Shown here: one piece after another, positions 1-8,869 of the stretch
How the letters are laid out: every line of letters begins with the position of its first letter
How positions within the stretch are numbered: position 1 is the first letter of the stretch
From: Aurantimonas marina
GTDB lineage: Bacteria; Pseudomonadota; Alphaproteobacteria; Rhizobiales; Rhizobiaceae
NCBI RefSeq assembly: GCF_017183135.1
Contig: NZ_JADDXW010000007.1
Location: 62,001 to 126,000 of the forward strand
Direction of reading: 5' to 3'
Length of the DNA: 64,000 bases
The notes under the pieces: generated by a model
Seen by the model: only the letters and a program-made list of their open reading frames with translations
What the model was told of the DNA's origin: nothing
Database searches by the model: none
Made by a program: the position numbers and the translations under genes

Positions 1-820
1 TGTCGCCCGCCTCGGCAAAGTCGAGCGGCACGCGCTCGAGGCCCCGGAAGGCGAGGATCTTCGAGATGCGGCCGGTTTCCAGCAGCTTGCCGTCGCCGTG
101 CAGCACCTTGACCGCCTGGTTCGGCTTGATCGAGCCCGACTGGATACGACCGGTGATCAGCCGGCCGAGGAACGGGTTCGCCTCCAGAATCGTGCCGATC
201 ATCTTGAACGGCTCGTCCTTGCCGGCGGTATCGGGCTCCGGCACATGCTTCAGAATCAGGTCGAACAGCGGCGTGAGGCCCTGATCCTGCGGGCCTTCCG
301 GCTCCTCGGCCATCCAGCCGCCACGGCCCGAACCGTAAAGCACCGGGAAGTCGAGCTGCTCTTCAGTCGCGTCGAGCGCGACGAACAGGTCGAAGATCTC
401 GTTGAGCACTTCCTGATGGCGCTCGTCGGAGCGGTCGATCTTGTTGATCGCCACGATCGGCTTCAATCCGACCTTGAGCGCCTTGCCGAGCACGAATTTC
501 GTCTGCGGCATCGGACCTTCCGACGCGTCGACCAGGATGACCGCGCCGTCGACCATGTTGAGAATGCGCTCCACCTCGCCGCCGAAATCGGCGTGGCCCG
601 GCGTATCGACGATATTGATGCGGGTGTCCTTCCACTCGACCGAAGTCGCCTTGGCCAGGATCGTGATGCCGCGCTCCTTCTCCAGATCGTTGGAGTCCAT
701 CGCGCGCTCTTCCTGGCGCTGGTTCTCGCGGAACGAGCCAGACTGGGCCAGTAGCTTGTCGACGAGCGTCGTCTTGCCATGGTCGACGTGCGCGATAATC
801 GCGATGTTGCGGAGCTTCAT
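1..820 (-). CDS. typA: Translational GTPase TypA/BipA (partial, C-terminus beyond window)
   Basis: TypA is a ribosome-binding GTPase of the EF-G type that acts in the cytoplasm in ribosome assembly and stress adaptation. The gene reads leftward and is cut by the window start, so about 273 residues are visible. Starting at the ATG at 820, the G1 loop AHVDHGKTT lies at residues 10-18. It is followed by the switch region with LEKERGITI, the G3 motif DTPGHAD and the G4 motif NKID, then the beginning of the beta-barrel domain 2. This order and the spacing from the start are typical of TypA rather than EF-G or LepA. The next gene upstream (a cyclase) ends at 984, leaving a 163-base leader with a possible promoter. 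Confidence in the family is very high. Confidence 0.97.
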   Translation of the reverse strand, partial: MKLRNIAIIAHVDHGKTTLVDKLLAQSGSFRENQRQEERAMDSNDLEKERGITILAKATSVEWKDTRINIVDTPGHADFGGEVERILNMVDGAVILVDASEGPMPQTKFVLGKALKVGLKPIVAINKIDRSDERHQEVLNEIFDLFVALDATEEQLDFPVLYGSGRGGWMAEEPEGPQDQGLTPLFDLILKHVPEPDTAGKDEPFKMIGTILEANPFLGRLITGRIQSGSIKPNQAVKVLHGDGKLLETGRISKILAFRGLERVPLDFAEAGD

Positions 821-892
821 GATTGTCACCGGAAACAAGTTAAGGCCGCGGCCGACACCTCAAATGTCCGCCCGGCGCTGATCTGGAGGCTC

Positions 893-920
893 ATATAGGG
901 TATTTTGTGCAATTGCGAAA
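893..920 (-). promoter_or_regulatory. Candidate promoter of typA
   Basis: On the minus strand, TTTCGC (915-920) is separated by 16 bases from CTATAT (893-898). CTATAT is the preferred -10 form in rhizobial housekeeping promoters. Transcription would start near 886, about 65 bases before the typA start codon. The -35 is a poor match to TTGAC, so this is a pattern match only. Confidence 0.35.
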
Positions 921-983
921 GAGCGATCTTGCGGAAGCAGGCAAGCGGCGCGCGCACGCCTCGCATTCCGCTGGGCCGCCGAT

Positions 984-2786
984 TCAACCACGGGCAAGCC
1001 AAGCCGGCGGGGCCGAGTTGTCGCGAAGGCCGGCTGCGAGAAGTCCGCCGACATAGCGGTCGAGTAGCGCCGGCTCCATGAAGTGCAGGGCGTCCCGGAC
1101 CGCGGCGGCGGTGACGTCCGGGCGGATCGCCAGAAAGGCCAGAAGCGCACGCCGGGCCTCGTCCATCTCGCCGGCCGACGCCAGGAAGGTCGCCAGGTCC
1201 CGCAGCGGCCAGGTCATCCCCGGCTTTTCGACGAGCGCGCGCCGTGTCCAGCGCGCCGCTTCCGCCGGCCGACCGGCGGAAAAATGCGACAAGCCCATTC
1301 CCACGATCGAATTGAAGCTGAAGGGGTCGCGGGGCGATAGCCGCATCGAGCGCTCGAAACAGGCGAACGCCTCGTCCGGCCGGCCGGCATAGACCCGCGC
1401 AAAACCCCGGCGGGTCCATGCCCAGGCATGATTGACGTCGATGTCGAGGGCTCGGTCGATGAGCGCGTTGGCCCGGTCCAGCGCGCCGTCGGTTAGCATG
1501 ATCGCAGTGGCGGCGGCGGTCAGCGCCAGCGGGTCATCGTCGATCTGTCCCGCCGTGGCTTCCAGATGCGCGCGACCGGCGGCGCGCTCGGCGGCAAAAT
1601 CCTCCGACCAGTTGTAGACGATGTGCTGGGCGTGCGCCCAGGCACAGATGGCCGCCGCGCGGCCGTTGTCGGGCTCCAGCGTCAGCGCCTCGCCGAGCAG
1701 CGCGATGGCGCGGATGTTCTCGTCCCGCCGATGCGCCCACAGATGCGGCAATGCCCGCATGACGAGGTCGTAGGCGACAAGACTCTCCGGCGCCTTGCGG
1801 CGTGAGCGGTCGACCTCGGCCTGGCGGATTGTTGGATGCAGCGCCCCGGAGACCAGTTCGGCGATGTGGTCCTGCACCTCGAACACGTCGGCGACCTCCG
1901 CCTCGATCCGGTCGCTCCAGATCTGCATGGCGGTCTCGCCGTCGACGAGGCGAAGCGACACGCGCATGCGCTCGCCGGCAAACCGCACGCTGCCTTCAAG
2001 CAGGTAGCGTACGCCGAGCTCGGTGGCGATGGCCCGCACGTCGAGTGACCGTCCCCGATAGGCGTAGGCCGAGTGCCGAGCAATGACGAGGAATTCCCTG
2101 ACCCGGGACAGGCTGGCGGTGATCTCCTCGACCATGCCCTCGATGAAGCTGTCGCGCTCGGCGTTGTTGCTCAGATTGTCGAAGGGCAGGACCGCGATGG
2201 AGGGGTGCGTCGCCGGGTCGGGTACGGCGACGGGGCTGCGTCGGCTGACGCCGACGATCTTCGGGTCCCATACCCAGATCCGATGGCGACCCGAAAAGCC
2301 TTTCAAAGACTGCTCGCCGATATCGGTGAAATAGAGATCGGTCTTGCCTGTCAGATACTCGAAGACCCCCCGCGAGATCGCCATGCCGCCGGCCGGCGAG
2401 AGTGCTTGAACCCGCGCTGCCATGTTGACGCCCTCGCCAAACCGATCGTCGTCCGACACCACCACGTCGCCGATGACGATCCCGGTGCGCACGCGCAGCG
2501 GCGCATCGTCCGGTTCGTCGGCGGCCATCGCGCGCTGGAAGCAAGCGGTCCATTTGACGGCGCTGACGGCGCTGGTGAATTCCGCCAGCAGGCCATCGCC
2601 GGTGGTCTTGAACACTGTGCCGCCGTAATCGCCGATCGTCGGGAGCACGCGCTTGCGATAGGTGTGCACGACGGCGCGGAGGGCGGCGGCTTCGTCGGCT
2701 TCGACAAGGCCGGAAAAGCCTTCCATATCCATCGACAGTATCGCGGCGAGGCGGCGGATCGGTCGGGCCATCGACATGGGTCCCAT
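984..2786 (-). CDS. Class III adenylate/guanylate cyclase with TolB-like and TPR domains
   Basis: A predicted soluble 600-residue nucleotide cyclase. The N-terminal catalytic domain (about residues 10-185) keeps the two metal-binding aspartates, D20 in MDMEGFS and D64 in TTGDG, so it looks active. Residues from about 200 (SIAVLPFDNLS) form a TolB-N-like domain. The rest (about 320-590) is TPR-like helical repeats, for example the segment around LEPDNGRAAAICAWA. This architecture is a recurrent rhizobial signalling family. The C-terminal parts probably sense or bind a partner, but the signal is unknown. Possible starts are the ATGs at 2786, 2777 and 2771, and none has a good Shine-Dalgarno. 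It is not obviously in an operon with its neighbours. Confidence 0.9.
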   Translation of the reverse strand: MGPMSMARPIRRLAAILSMDMEGFSGLVEADEAAALRAVVHTYRKRVLPTIGDYGGTVFKTTGDGLLAEFTSAVSAVKWTACFQRAMAADEPDDAPLRVRTGIVIGDVVVSDDDRFGEGVNMAARVQALSPAGGMAISRGVFEYLTGKTDLYFTDIGEQSLKGFSGRHRIWVWDPKIVGVSRRSPVAVPDPATHPSIAVLPFDNLSNNAERDSFIEGMVEEITASLSRVREFLVIARHSAYAYRGRSLDVRAIATELGVRYLLEGSVRFAGERMRVSLRLVDGETAMQIWSDRIEAEVADVFEVQDHIAELVSGALHPTIRQAEVDRSRRKAPESLVAYDLVMRALPHLWAHRRDENIRAIALLGEALTLEPDNGRAAAICAWAHAQHIVYNWSEDFAAERAAGRAHLEATAGQIDDDPLALTAAATAIMLTDGALDRANALIDRALDIDVNHAWAWTRRGFARVYAGRPDEAFACFERSMRLSPRDPFSFNSIVGMGLSHFSAGRPAEAARWTRRALVEKPGMTWPLRDLATFLASAGEMDEARRALLAFLAIRPDVTAAAVRDALHFMEPALLDRYVGGLLAAGLRDNSAPPAWLARG

Positions 2787-2898
2787 TGCGACGGGTCAAT
2801 TTACCAGATCGACCCGTGCCGCGCTACAAGACTGTCGGCCGTTCAGGGCCGCAGTGCGGACTGCCGCCCCGGCTTGCCAGATCGCCGGTCGTCGTGCC

Positions 2899-4956
2899 CT
2901 AACCCGCGACGAAGCCGCGCTTCTTCAAGAGCGCCTCGGTGGTCGGCATGCGGCCGCGAAAGGCGGTGTAGAGTTCGGCCGCGTCGCGCGAATTGCCGGC
3001 GGAATAGATGTGCTTCAGTAGCCGATCCGCCGTGGCGCGATCGAACGGATTACCCGTCTCGCCGAACGCCTCGAAGGCATCGGCGTCGAGCACCTCCGAC
3101 CACATATAGGAGTAATAGCCGGCCGAATAGCCGTCGCCGGAAAAGATGTGGGCGAAATGCGGCGAGCGGTGGCGCATGACGATCGCTCGCGGCATGCCGA
3201 GGGCCTCCAGCATTGCCCGTTCGGACTCCAGCGGCTTGTCCGGAACGGCTTCGGCCTCGTGCAGGCCCAGATCGACGAGAGCCGATGCGGTGTATTCGAC
3301 CGTGTCGAAGCCGGCGTCGAAGGTTCGCGCCGCGATCAGCTTGTCGAGCAGGGCCTGGGGCAGCGCCGCGCCGGTCTCGGCATGGCGGGCGTGCTTTTCC
3401 AGGATCTCGGGCACCGTCAGCCAGTGTTCGTAGAGCTGCGACGGCAGCTCGACGAAATCGCGGGCGACGGCGGTTCCTGCAAGCGACGGCCAGGTCACGT
3501 CCGAGAGCAGGCCGTGCAGGGCGTGGCCGAATTCGTGGAACAGCGTGCGGGCGTCGTCGAGCGACAGCAGCGCCGGCTCGCCCTGGTTCGGCTTGGCGAA
3601 ATTGCAGACATTGTAGATGATTGGCGTCTGGCCGCCATCCAGCTTGTGCTGGCCGCGCAGCGCGCTCATCCAGGCGCCGGAACGCTTCGAGGACCGGGCG
3701 AAATAGTCGCCGAGGAACAGGCCGCGCTCGGCGCCGGTCCGGTCGCGGACGGTCCAGGCCTTCACGTCCGGGTGCCAGGCCTTGACGTCGGGCGCCGGCT
3801 CGAAGGTCAGGCCGAACAGCCGGCCGGCGACGTCGAACGCCGCCTCGATCATGCGGTCGAGCTGGAAATACGGCTTCAGTTCCGCCTCATCGAGATCGAA
3901 CGCGGCGCGCCGGCGTTTCTCGGCATAATAGCGCCAGTCCCAGGGCTCCAGCGCATGGTTGTCACCGGTGGCGGCCGCGAGCGCGCGCAACGCTTCTGCG
4001 TCCTCTGCCGCACGCGCCTTGGCGTGATCCCAGACCTCTTCCAAAAGAGTCCGGACGGCGGCCGGCGTCTTGGCCATCTGGTCGTCGAGCTTGTAGGCGG
4101 CGTAGCTTTGATATCCGAGCAGCTCAGCCTTTTCGCCCCGAAGCCGCAGGATGTCGGCCATGATCCGCCGGTTGTCGGAGGGCCCGTCGTTTTCGCCGCG
4201 GCTGGTCCAGGCGCGGAACGCGGTCTCGCGCAGATCGCGCCGGTCGGAATAGGTCAGGAACGGCACGACAAGGGAGCGCGACAGGGTCAACCCATAGCCG
4301 TCGGTGCCGCGCTCGGCCGCGACCCCGGCCATGGACGAGACGAGGAAATCCGGCAAGCCGGAGAGGTCGTCCGTGGCGAGCGGCAGCAGCCAGTCGCGCT
4401 CGTCGGCAAGGATGTTCTGGGAAAAGCGTGTGCCGAGCGAGGCCAATTCCGCGTCGATCTCGGCCAGCCGTTCGCGGTCGGCTCCCTGAAGATTCGCGCC
4501 GCCGCGGACAAATCCGCTGTGAATGCGCTCCAGCAGCCGCGCATCTTCCGGTGCCAGGCGCGACTTTTCGTCGTTGTTCTGGGCGAGGGCATCGACCCGC
4601 GCGAAGAGTCCGGCATTCAGCATGATCGCCGAGGCATGGCGGGACAGCGCCGGGGAAATCTCGCGCTCGGCCGCCTGCAAGGCCGCGTCGGTGTTGGCGC
4701 CGGCCAGCGCAAAGAATACCCGGGCCAGGGCGTCTAGTCGCCGGCCGGAGCGCTCCATCGCCCCAAATGTATTGCTGAAATCCGGCGCGGACGGGTTGTC
4801 GGCGATCGCCGCGATCTCGGCCAGGTGTTCCGCCATCGCCGCCCGAAACCTCTCGGGAACACCGGCCGAGCCGATTGTGTCGAAGTCGAGACGCTGGTCC
4901 GATAAATTAATCGTGAAGTCATCATTTTTCCGGGCCGTGATACCGCGATCGTTCAT
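2899..4956 (-). CDS. M3 family metallopeptidase (oligopeptidase A / peptidyl-dipeptidase Dcp type)
   Basis: A cytoplasmic zinc peptidase that degrades short peptides. At 685 residues it is the normal length for the M3A family. The zinc site is visible: HEFGH at residues 474-478 with E475 as the general base, and the third ligand E503 in FVELPSQ, 25 residues further on. The helical N-terminal half forms the substrate channel, and the segment EVLDADAFEAF near the C-terminus is typical of the family. There is no signal peptide, which fits cytosolic peptide turnover. It cannot be decided from sequence alone whether it is a peptidyl-dipeptidase (Dcp) or an oligopeptidase (PrlC). It is divergent from the MarR gene across about 170 bases. 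Confidence 0.95.
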   Translation of the reverse strand: MNDRGITARKNDDFTINLSDQRLDFDTIGSAGVPERFRAAMAEHLAEIAAIADNPSAPDFSNTFGAMERSGRRLDALARVFFALAGANTDAALQAAEREISPALSRHASAIMLNAGLFARVDALAQNNDEKSRLAPEDARLLERIHSGFVRGGANLQGADRERLAEIDAELASLGTRFSQNILADERDWLLPLATDDLSGLPDFLVSSMAGVAAERGTDGYGLTLSRSLVVPFLTYSDRRDLRETAFRAWTSRGENDGPSDNRRIMADILRLRGEKAELLGYQSYAAYKLDDQMAKTPAAVRTLLEEVWDHAKARAAEDAEALRALAAATGDNHALEPWDWRYYAEKRRRAAFDLDEAELKPYFQLDRMIEAAFDVAGRLFGLTFEPAPDVKAWHPDVKAWTVRDRTGAERGLFLGDYFARSSKRSGAWMSALRGQHKLDGGQTPIIYNVCNFAKPNQGEPALLSLDDARTLFHEFGHALHGLLSDVTWPSLAGTAVARDFVELPSQLYEHWLTVPEILEKHARHAETGAALPQALLDKLIAARTFDAGFDTVEYTASALVDLGLHEAEAVPDKPLESERAMLEALGMPRAIVMRHRSPHFAHIFSGDGYSAGYYSYMWSEVLDADAFEAFGETGNPFDRATADRLLKHIYSAGNSRDAAELYTAFRGRMPTTEALLKKRGFVAG

Positions 4957-5126
4957 GGGAAGACCTTTGTTACAATAACATGAAGCCCGCCGGACGCTTC
5001 GGCCGGTTGGTCGAATGGCCTATAGACGCGCCGCTTCGGCGGGAGGATTATGCTAAGATGGACATGCCGATCCTGACGTGACGCTTCGGCATGCGCCAAA
5101 CGAAAAAAAACGGGACATTTGCCATC

Positions 5127-5618
5127 ATGTCGCAACTTCTTCCAGGAAACGCCCTCGGCTTCGTCGTGGTCGACATCGCCCGGCTTTATCGACAAGCCTT
5201 CGAAAAGGCGGTGGTGGAAGCCGGTCTGGCGTTGACGCCCGGAGAGATTCGCGCACTTGCCTATGTGGCACGCTACGAGGGCTCCCGCCAGGCGGTGCTG
5301 GCCGAGCGCATGGGCGTGGAGCCGATGACCCTGTCGGCCTATCTCGACCGTCTTGAGGCGCGCGGGCTGATCACCCGCTCCGTCGATCCGACCGATCGGC
5401 GCGCCAAGGTGATCGCACCGACAAAGGCCGCCGAGCAGGTGTTCGAGGAGGCCCGACCCGTAGCGCTCGCGGTCTATGAGCGTACGGTGAGCGGCCTGAA
5501 CGAGGACGAGCGCAAATTCCTCGATTCCGCGCTACAGACGATGCGGGCCAATCTGACCAACGATCCGCAGGTTCTGGGCGAGACGCCGGTCGAACAGCCG
5601 CTGCGCGGCGCCGCATAG
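5127..5618 (+). CDS. MarR family transcriptional regulator
   Basis: A winged-helix repressor-type regulator of about 163 residues. The central part LTPGEIRALAYVARYEGSRQ leads into the recognition helix region (VEPMTLSAYLDRLEARGLI) and the wing motif DPTDRRAKVI, which is diagnostic for MarR. I place the start at the ATG at 5127, because the in-frame ATG at 5091 is followed by an AAAAAAAA stretch that would code for an atypical basic leader. It lies 150 bases upstream of the Bcr/CflA exporter in the same direction, an arrangement common for ligand-responsive MarR/efflux pairs. That it regulates the exporter is inference; no operator is evident. Confidence 0.9.
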   Translation: MSQLLPGNALGFVVVDIARLYRQAFEKAVVEAGLALTPGEIRALAYVARYEGSRQAVLAERMGVEPMTLSAYLDRLEARGLITRSVDPTDRRAKVIAPTKAAEQVFEEARPVALAVYERTVSGLNEDERKFLDSALQTMRANLTNDPQVLGETPVEQPLRGAA

Positions 5619-5770
5619 ACTGCGCTGGCGGGCGGGTTTGCCAGGCCGCCGGATTGGAGTAGGACGCGAGCGGCCGCGGACCGTTCGCTTGGATGCGGCC
5701 GTGCGTCGCCGTCTGAGCCTCCAATAACGGATCGCCCCGCTTGACCGTCTCTTCTGCCCGCTCGCCTCTG

Positions 5771-7003
5771 ATGTCCGAGCGGCGGACCAGCCTCATCGGC
5801 GGCTGCCTGGTCGCGATCGGACCGATCTCGCTGGCGCTTTATACGCCGGCGATGCCGACCCTGGTCGCCGAATTCGGCACGACCGACTCGCTGATCAAGC
5901 TGACGCTCGCCGTCTATTTCGCCGGTTTCGCCCTCACCCAGCTGGTCTGCGGGCCGGTCTCTGACGCCTTCGGCCGCCGGATCACCACGCTCGGCTTCAT
6001 CGCGATCTATCTGGCCGGTTCGGTCCTTGCGGTCATCGCGCCCAACGTCGAGACGCTTCTGGCCGCGCGCCTGCTGCAGGGGATCGGGGCGTCCGTCGGA
6101 GTCGCGACATCGCGCGCCATCGTCCGCGATCAGTTCACCGGTGAAACCTCGTCGCGGATCATGAATACGATCGGCATCATCCTCGCCATCGGTCCGGCGG
6201 TGTCGCCGACGATCGGCGGTGTCCTGCTCGATCTCGCCGGCTGGCAGGCGATCTTCGTCGGCATGCTGGTCTGCGGCCTCGTGGTGGTTGGCGTAACGCT
6301 GGGCTACATGCGCGAGACCGTGATTCCCGATCCGTCCCGCATCCGCCCCATTGCGATCGTCCGCTCCTATCGGCAACTCGTCACCAACCGGCACTTCATG
6401 GCGACCAGCCTCACCGTCGCGGGCTCGGTCGGCGCGCTCTACACATTGGCGACGGTGCTGCCCTTCGTGCTCATCGATCGGGCCGGCCTGACGCCGACCC
6501 AGTTCGGTGTCGGCATGCTCACTCAGTCCGGCCTGTTCTTTTCCGGCTCGCTCGCCGTGCGCTTCCTGATGCCACGGACCGGCGCCCATCGCCTCGTTCC
6601 GGTCGGGCTCGGCTTCATCGCCGCCGGAAGCCTCAGCCTCGCCATATCGATCGCGGCGCTGCCGGTTTCCTATCTCTCGATCATGGGGCCGGTCGGCCTT
6701 TATGCCTTCGGCATCGCCTTCGTCATGCCGGCGATGACCACGGCTTCGCTGGCGCCGTTTCCGCATATGGCAGGCGCCGCCGCGGCGATGGCCGGCTTCA
6801 TCCAGATGGGCGCCGGCCTCGTCGGCGGGGTCATCGCGGCGCTGATCGGCGAGCCGGTGTTGGCGACGCAGATCGTCGTGCCCGGCCTCGGGATCATCGC
6901 GATCGGCGCCTATGGGGTCTATCGCGCCCATCCGCATCTCGCCGAGCCGGAGCCGCGACCGCGCGTATCGGCGCCGCCGATGCCGCGCGAGGAGCGGGAG
7001 TGA
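5771..7003 (+). CDS. Bcr/CflA family multidrug efflux MFS transporter
   Basis: A 12-helix major facilitator predicted to be a proton/drug antiporter in the inner membrane. The start of the Bcr/CflA signature is clear: ALYTPAMPTLVAEF in helix 1. MFS motif A follows, as GPVSDAFGRR in the loop between helices 2 and 3, and then RLLQGIGASVGVATSRAIVRD, which resembles the drug/H+ antiporter motif of helices 4-5. Length is about 410 residues, normal for the family. The ATG at 5771 is used here; a TTG at 5741 is an in-frame alternative that adds ten residues. The substrate cannot be told from sequence. It follows a MarR regulator in the same direction. Confidence 0.92.
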   Translation: MSERRTSLIGGCLVAIGPISLALYTPAMPTLVAEFGTTDSLIKLTLAVYFAGFALTQLVCGPVSDAFGRRITTLGFIAIYLAGSVLAVIAPNVETLLAARLLQGIGASVGVATSRAIVRDQFTGETSSRIMNTIGIILAIGPAVSPTIGGVLLDLAGWQAIFVGMLVCGLVVVGVTLGYMRETVIPDPSRIRPIAIVRSYRQLVTNRHFMATSLTVAGSVGALYTLATVLPFVLIDRAGLTPTQFGVGMLTQSGLFFSGSLAVRFLMPRTGAHRLVPVGLGFIAAGSLSLAISIAALPVSYLSIMGPVGLYAFGIAFVMPAMTTASLAPFPHMAGAAAAMAGFIQMGAGLVGGVIAALIGEPVLATQIVVPGLGIIAIGAYGVYRAHPHLAEPEPRPRVSAPPMPREERE

Positions 7004-7022
7004 GCGGCGGCGGCGATGTGGC

Positions 7023-8147
7023 TCAGAACGGGCCGATCTCGGTCCGGGCGGCGGGCTTCGGCCGGTCGACGCCGCCGGCCTGCGCGAGCATCAGATATTC
7101 GGCGATGTTTTCCTGGGTGATGTAGGCAATGAACCGCCCGGCGTGATCGACCACGCCGAGGACGCCGGCGCCGCGCTCGCGCATCGTCTTCATGGCGAAG
7201 GATAGCGCCGCGTGCTCACGCACCAGCGGCACGTCCCTGATCATGACGTCGACGACCGGCGTCTCCCGTCCCGACTGCGCCAGTGCCGCGATCAGCGTCT
7301 TCTGGGTCAGGACGCCGCGCAGCTTTCCGCCGCCGTCGACCACTGGGAATTCATGTTGGGTGGTGTGGATCAGCGCCTCGGCGGCGTCGGCGAGGCTCGC
7401 CGTGGGCCCGAGGCTCTCGAACCTTGTGATCATTACCTCATGGGCCGAGACCGAACGCGCCGCGTCGTCGACGCCGACCTGATAGCTCTCGCTGGCGGCG
7501 GCCACATAGACAAAGACGGCGATAAAGACCAGGAAGACGTTGCCGGTGGACAGGCCCCAGAATCCGAAGCCGAAGGCCAGGAACTGGCCGGCGCGCGCGG
7601 CGTAGCGTGTCGCCGTCGGACGGTCGAATTTGAGCGCCAGCAGGGCCCGCAAGACGCGCCCGCCGTCCATCGGGAAGGCCGGGATCAGGTTGAACAGGAC
7701 TAGAAGGATGTTGATGGTGGCGATCCGCGCCAGGAAACCCGCCGTGGGACTGTCGAGAGATGCCAGGCTTTCGGGGTCGAAGCGGGCGCCGAGAAAGACG
7801 ATCAGCACCGTGGCGATGACGACGTTGACGGCGGGGCCGGCCAGCGCGACGACGATTTCCTCACGCGGCCGTTCCGGCATCCGCTCGAGCCGGGCAATGC
7901 CGCCGATCGGTAACAGCGTGATGTCCGGAGTCTTGATGCCATAGCGCCGCGCAGCGATGGCATGGCCGAATTCATGGGCGACCACGCAGGCGAAGATGGC
8001 GATGATGAAGGCGAGGCTGGCGAGGGCGGCGGCAGCACCGCCTCTCTGATAGGCGGCGACGCCGATCCAGGCCAGGAGGATCAGGAAGGTGATGTGAATC
8101 CGAACCTCGGATCCGAACAGCCGGCCTAGGGTGAGGGACCAGGACAT
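7023..8147 (-). CDS. Site-2 protease family (M50) intramembrane metallopeptidase with two CBS domains
   Basis: A membrane-embedded zinc protease of 374 residues. The zinc motif HEFGH is at residues 58-62 inside the second hydrophobic segment. The third ligand is D161 in the FPMDGG motif, which matches the family's NPDG box. Residues 1-225 hold about six membrane segments. From about 235 to 360 there are two CBS modules (VMITRFESLGPTASLADAAEA and VMIRDVPLVREHAALSFAM), which usually bind adenine nucleotides and could gate the protease. This is the M50B/Rip3-like subgroup rather than RseP, since there is no PDZ domain. The substrate is unknown. Confidence 0.93.
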   Translation of the reverse strand: MSWSLTLGRLFGSEVRIHITFLILLAWIGVAAYQRGGAAAALASLAFIIAIFACVVAHEFGHAIAARRYGIKTPDITLLPIGGIARLERMPERPREEIVVALAGPAVNVVIATVLIVFLGARFDPESLASLDSPTAGFLARIATINILLVLFNLIPAFPMDGGRVLRALLALKFDRPTATRYAARAGQFLAFGFGFWGLSTGNVFLVFIAVFVYVAAASESYQVGVDDAARSVSAHEVMITRFESLGPTASLADAAEALIHTTQHEFPVVDGGGKLRGVLTQKTLIAALAQSGRETPVVDVMIRDVPLVREHAALSFAMKTMRERGAGVLGVVDHAGRFIAYITQENIAEYLMLAQAGGVDRPKPAARTEIGPF

Positions 8148-8281
8148 TCGCGGCTCTCCATTTCAGCGCCGGCCGCAAAGGCGGCGTGCGGGATGTGCGC
8201 CGACCAGCGTCGCCCCATCATATGGGGCTTCGGAATCCGCGAAACACCAGTCGGGGCGCTCGATCGAAGTGGATACCCGCG

Positions 8282-8869
8282 TCAGAAGATACCCGGAATG
8301 ATCCGCGCCGTCCGTGCCTTGTAGGTGCGATAGGCGTCACCGAAGGTTTCTTCCATCATCCGCTCCTCCGGGCCAATCCGGGCGGCGAAGAGAATACCGA
8401 AGCCGATCAGGCCGGCCGGTCCGGCGATCCAGTTGGGCACCAGCAGCGCCTGCGCCAGCGCCATCGCCCAGAACGCGCTATACATGGGATGGCGCAGTCG
8501 CCTGTAGATGCCGGATGTCACCAATTCGTGCTTCTCGCGGATGTCGAGCGAGACCGACCACATCTTGCCCAGCGCCTTGTGGGTCTTGCGGAACAAGACC
8601 AGCGCCAGCGCCATCGCGGCGACGCCGAACGCGATCCGCCCCCAGGACGGGTCGGTGCGGGCGAAGTCCGGCCAGCCGATCGCGACGAAGATCGCTGGGA
8701 GAATGCCGAGACCGGTCAGCGAGATCGCCATGCGCAGCGTCTCCGCCGGGCCCCGCCGGGTGCGTTCGACGCGCCGCCGCTTGGCGCGGCGCTCGAACGG
8801 ATAGCGGATGGCGTACCAGCCGACGACCATCAGCACCCACGCGATCGAACCGGCGAGGGCCGGACTCAT
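8282..8869 (-). CDS. ICMT-like integral membrane methyltransferase
   Basis: A 195-residue membrane protein of the isoprenylcysteine carboxyl methyltransferase / PEMT fold. After about four hydrophobic segments comes the conserved C-terminal SAM-binding signature, here GIYRRLRHPMYSAFWAMALA, followed by RIGPEERMMEETFGDAYRTYKART. The RHPMY and EE...FG.AY.TYK elements are diagnostic of the superfamily. Bacteria lack prenylated CaaX proteins, so the true acceptor is unknown; a lipid or a small thiol is possible. The start ATG at 8869 overlaps the stop of the upstream hydrolase gene in an ATGA, implying translational coupling with it. Confidence 0.88.
   Translation of the reverse strand: MSPALAGSIAWVLMVVGWYAIRYPFERRAKRRRVERTRRGPAETLRMAISLTGLGILPAIFVAIGWPDFARTDPSWGRIAFGVAAMALALVLFRKTHKALGKMWSVSLDIREKHELVTSGIYRRLRHPMYSAFWAMALAQALLVPNWIAGPAGLIGFGILFAARIGPEERMMEETFGDAYRTYKARTARIIPGIF

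Noticed and set aside
3148-4737. A 529-codon plus-strand frame inside the M3 peptidase gene
   Set aside because: Antisense shadow of the peptidase. The Val/Gly/Arg-rich text is meaningless and the minus strand has the full zinc motif.
5474-6937. A 487-codon minus-strand frame rich in Asp, Arg and Gly opposite the Bcr/CflA transporter
   Set aside because: Charged low-complexity text of this type is the reverse complement of membrane-protein codons. The plus strand has clear MFS motifs.
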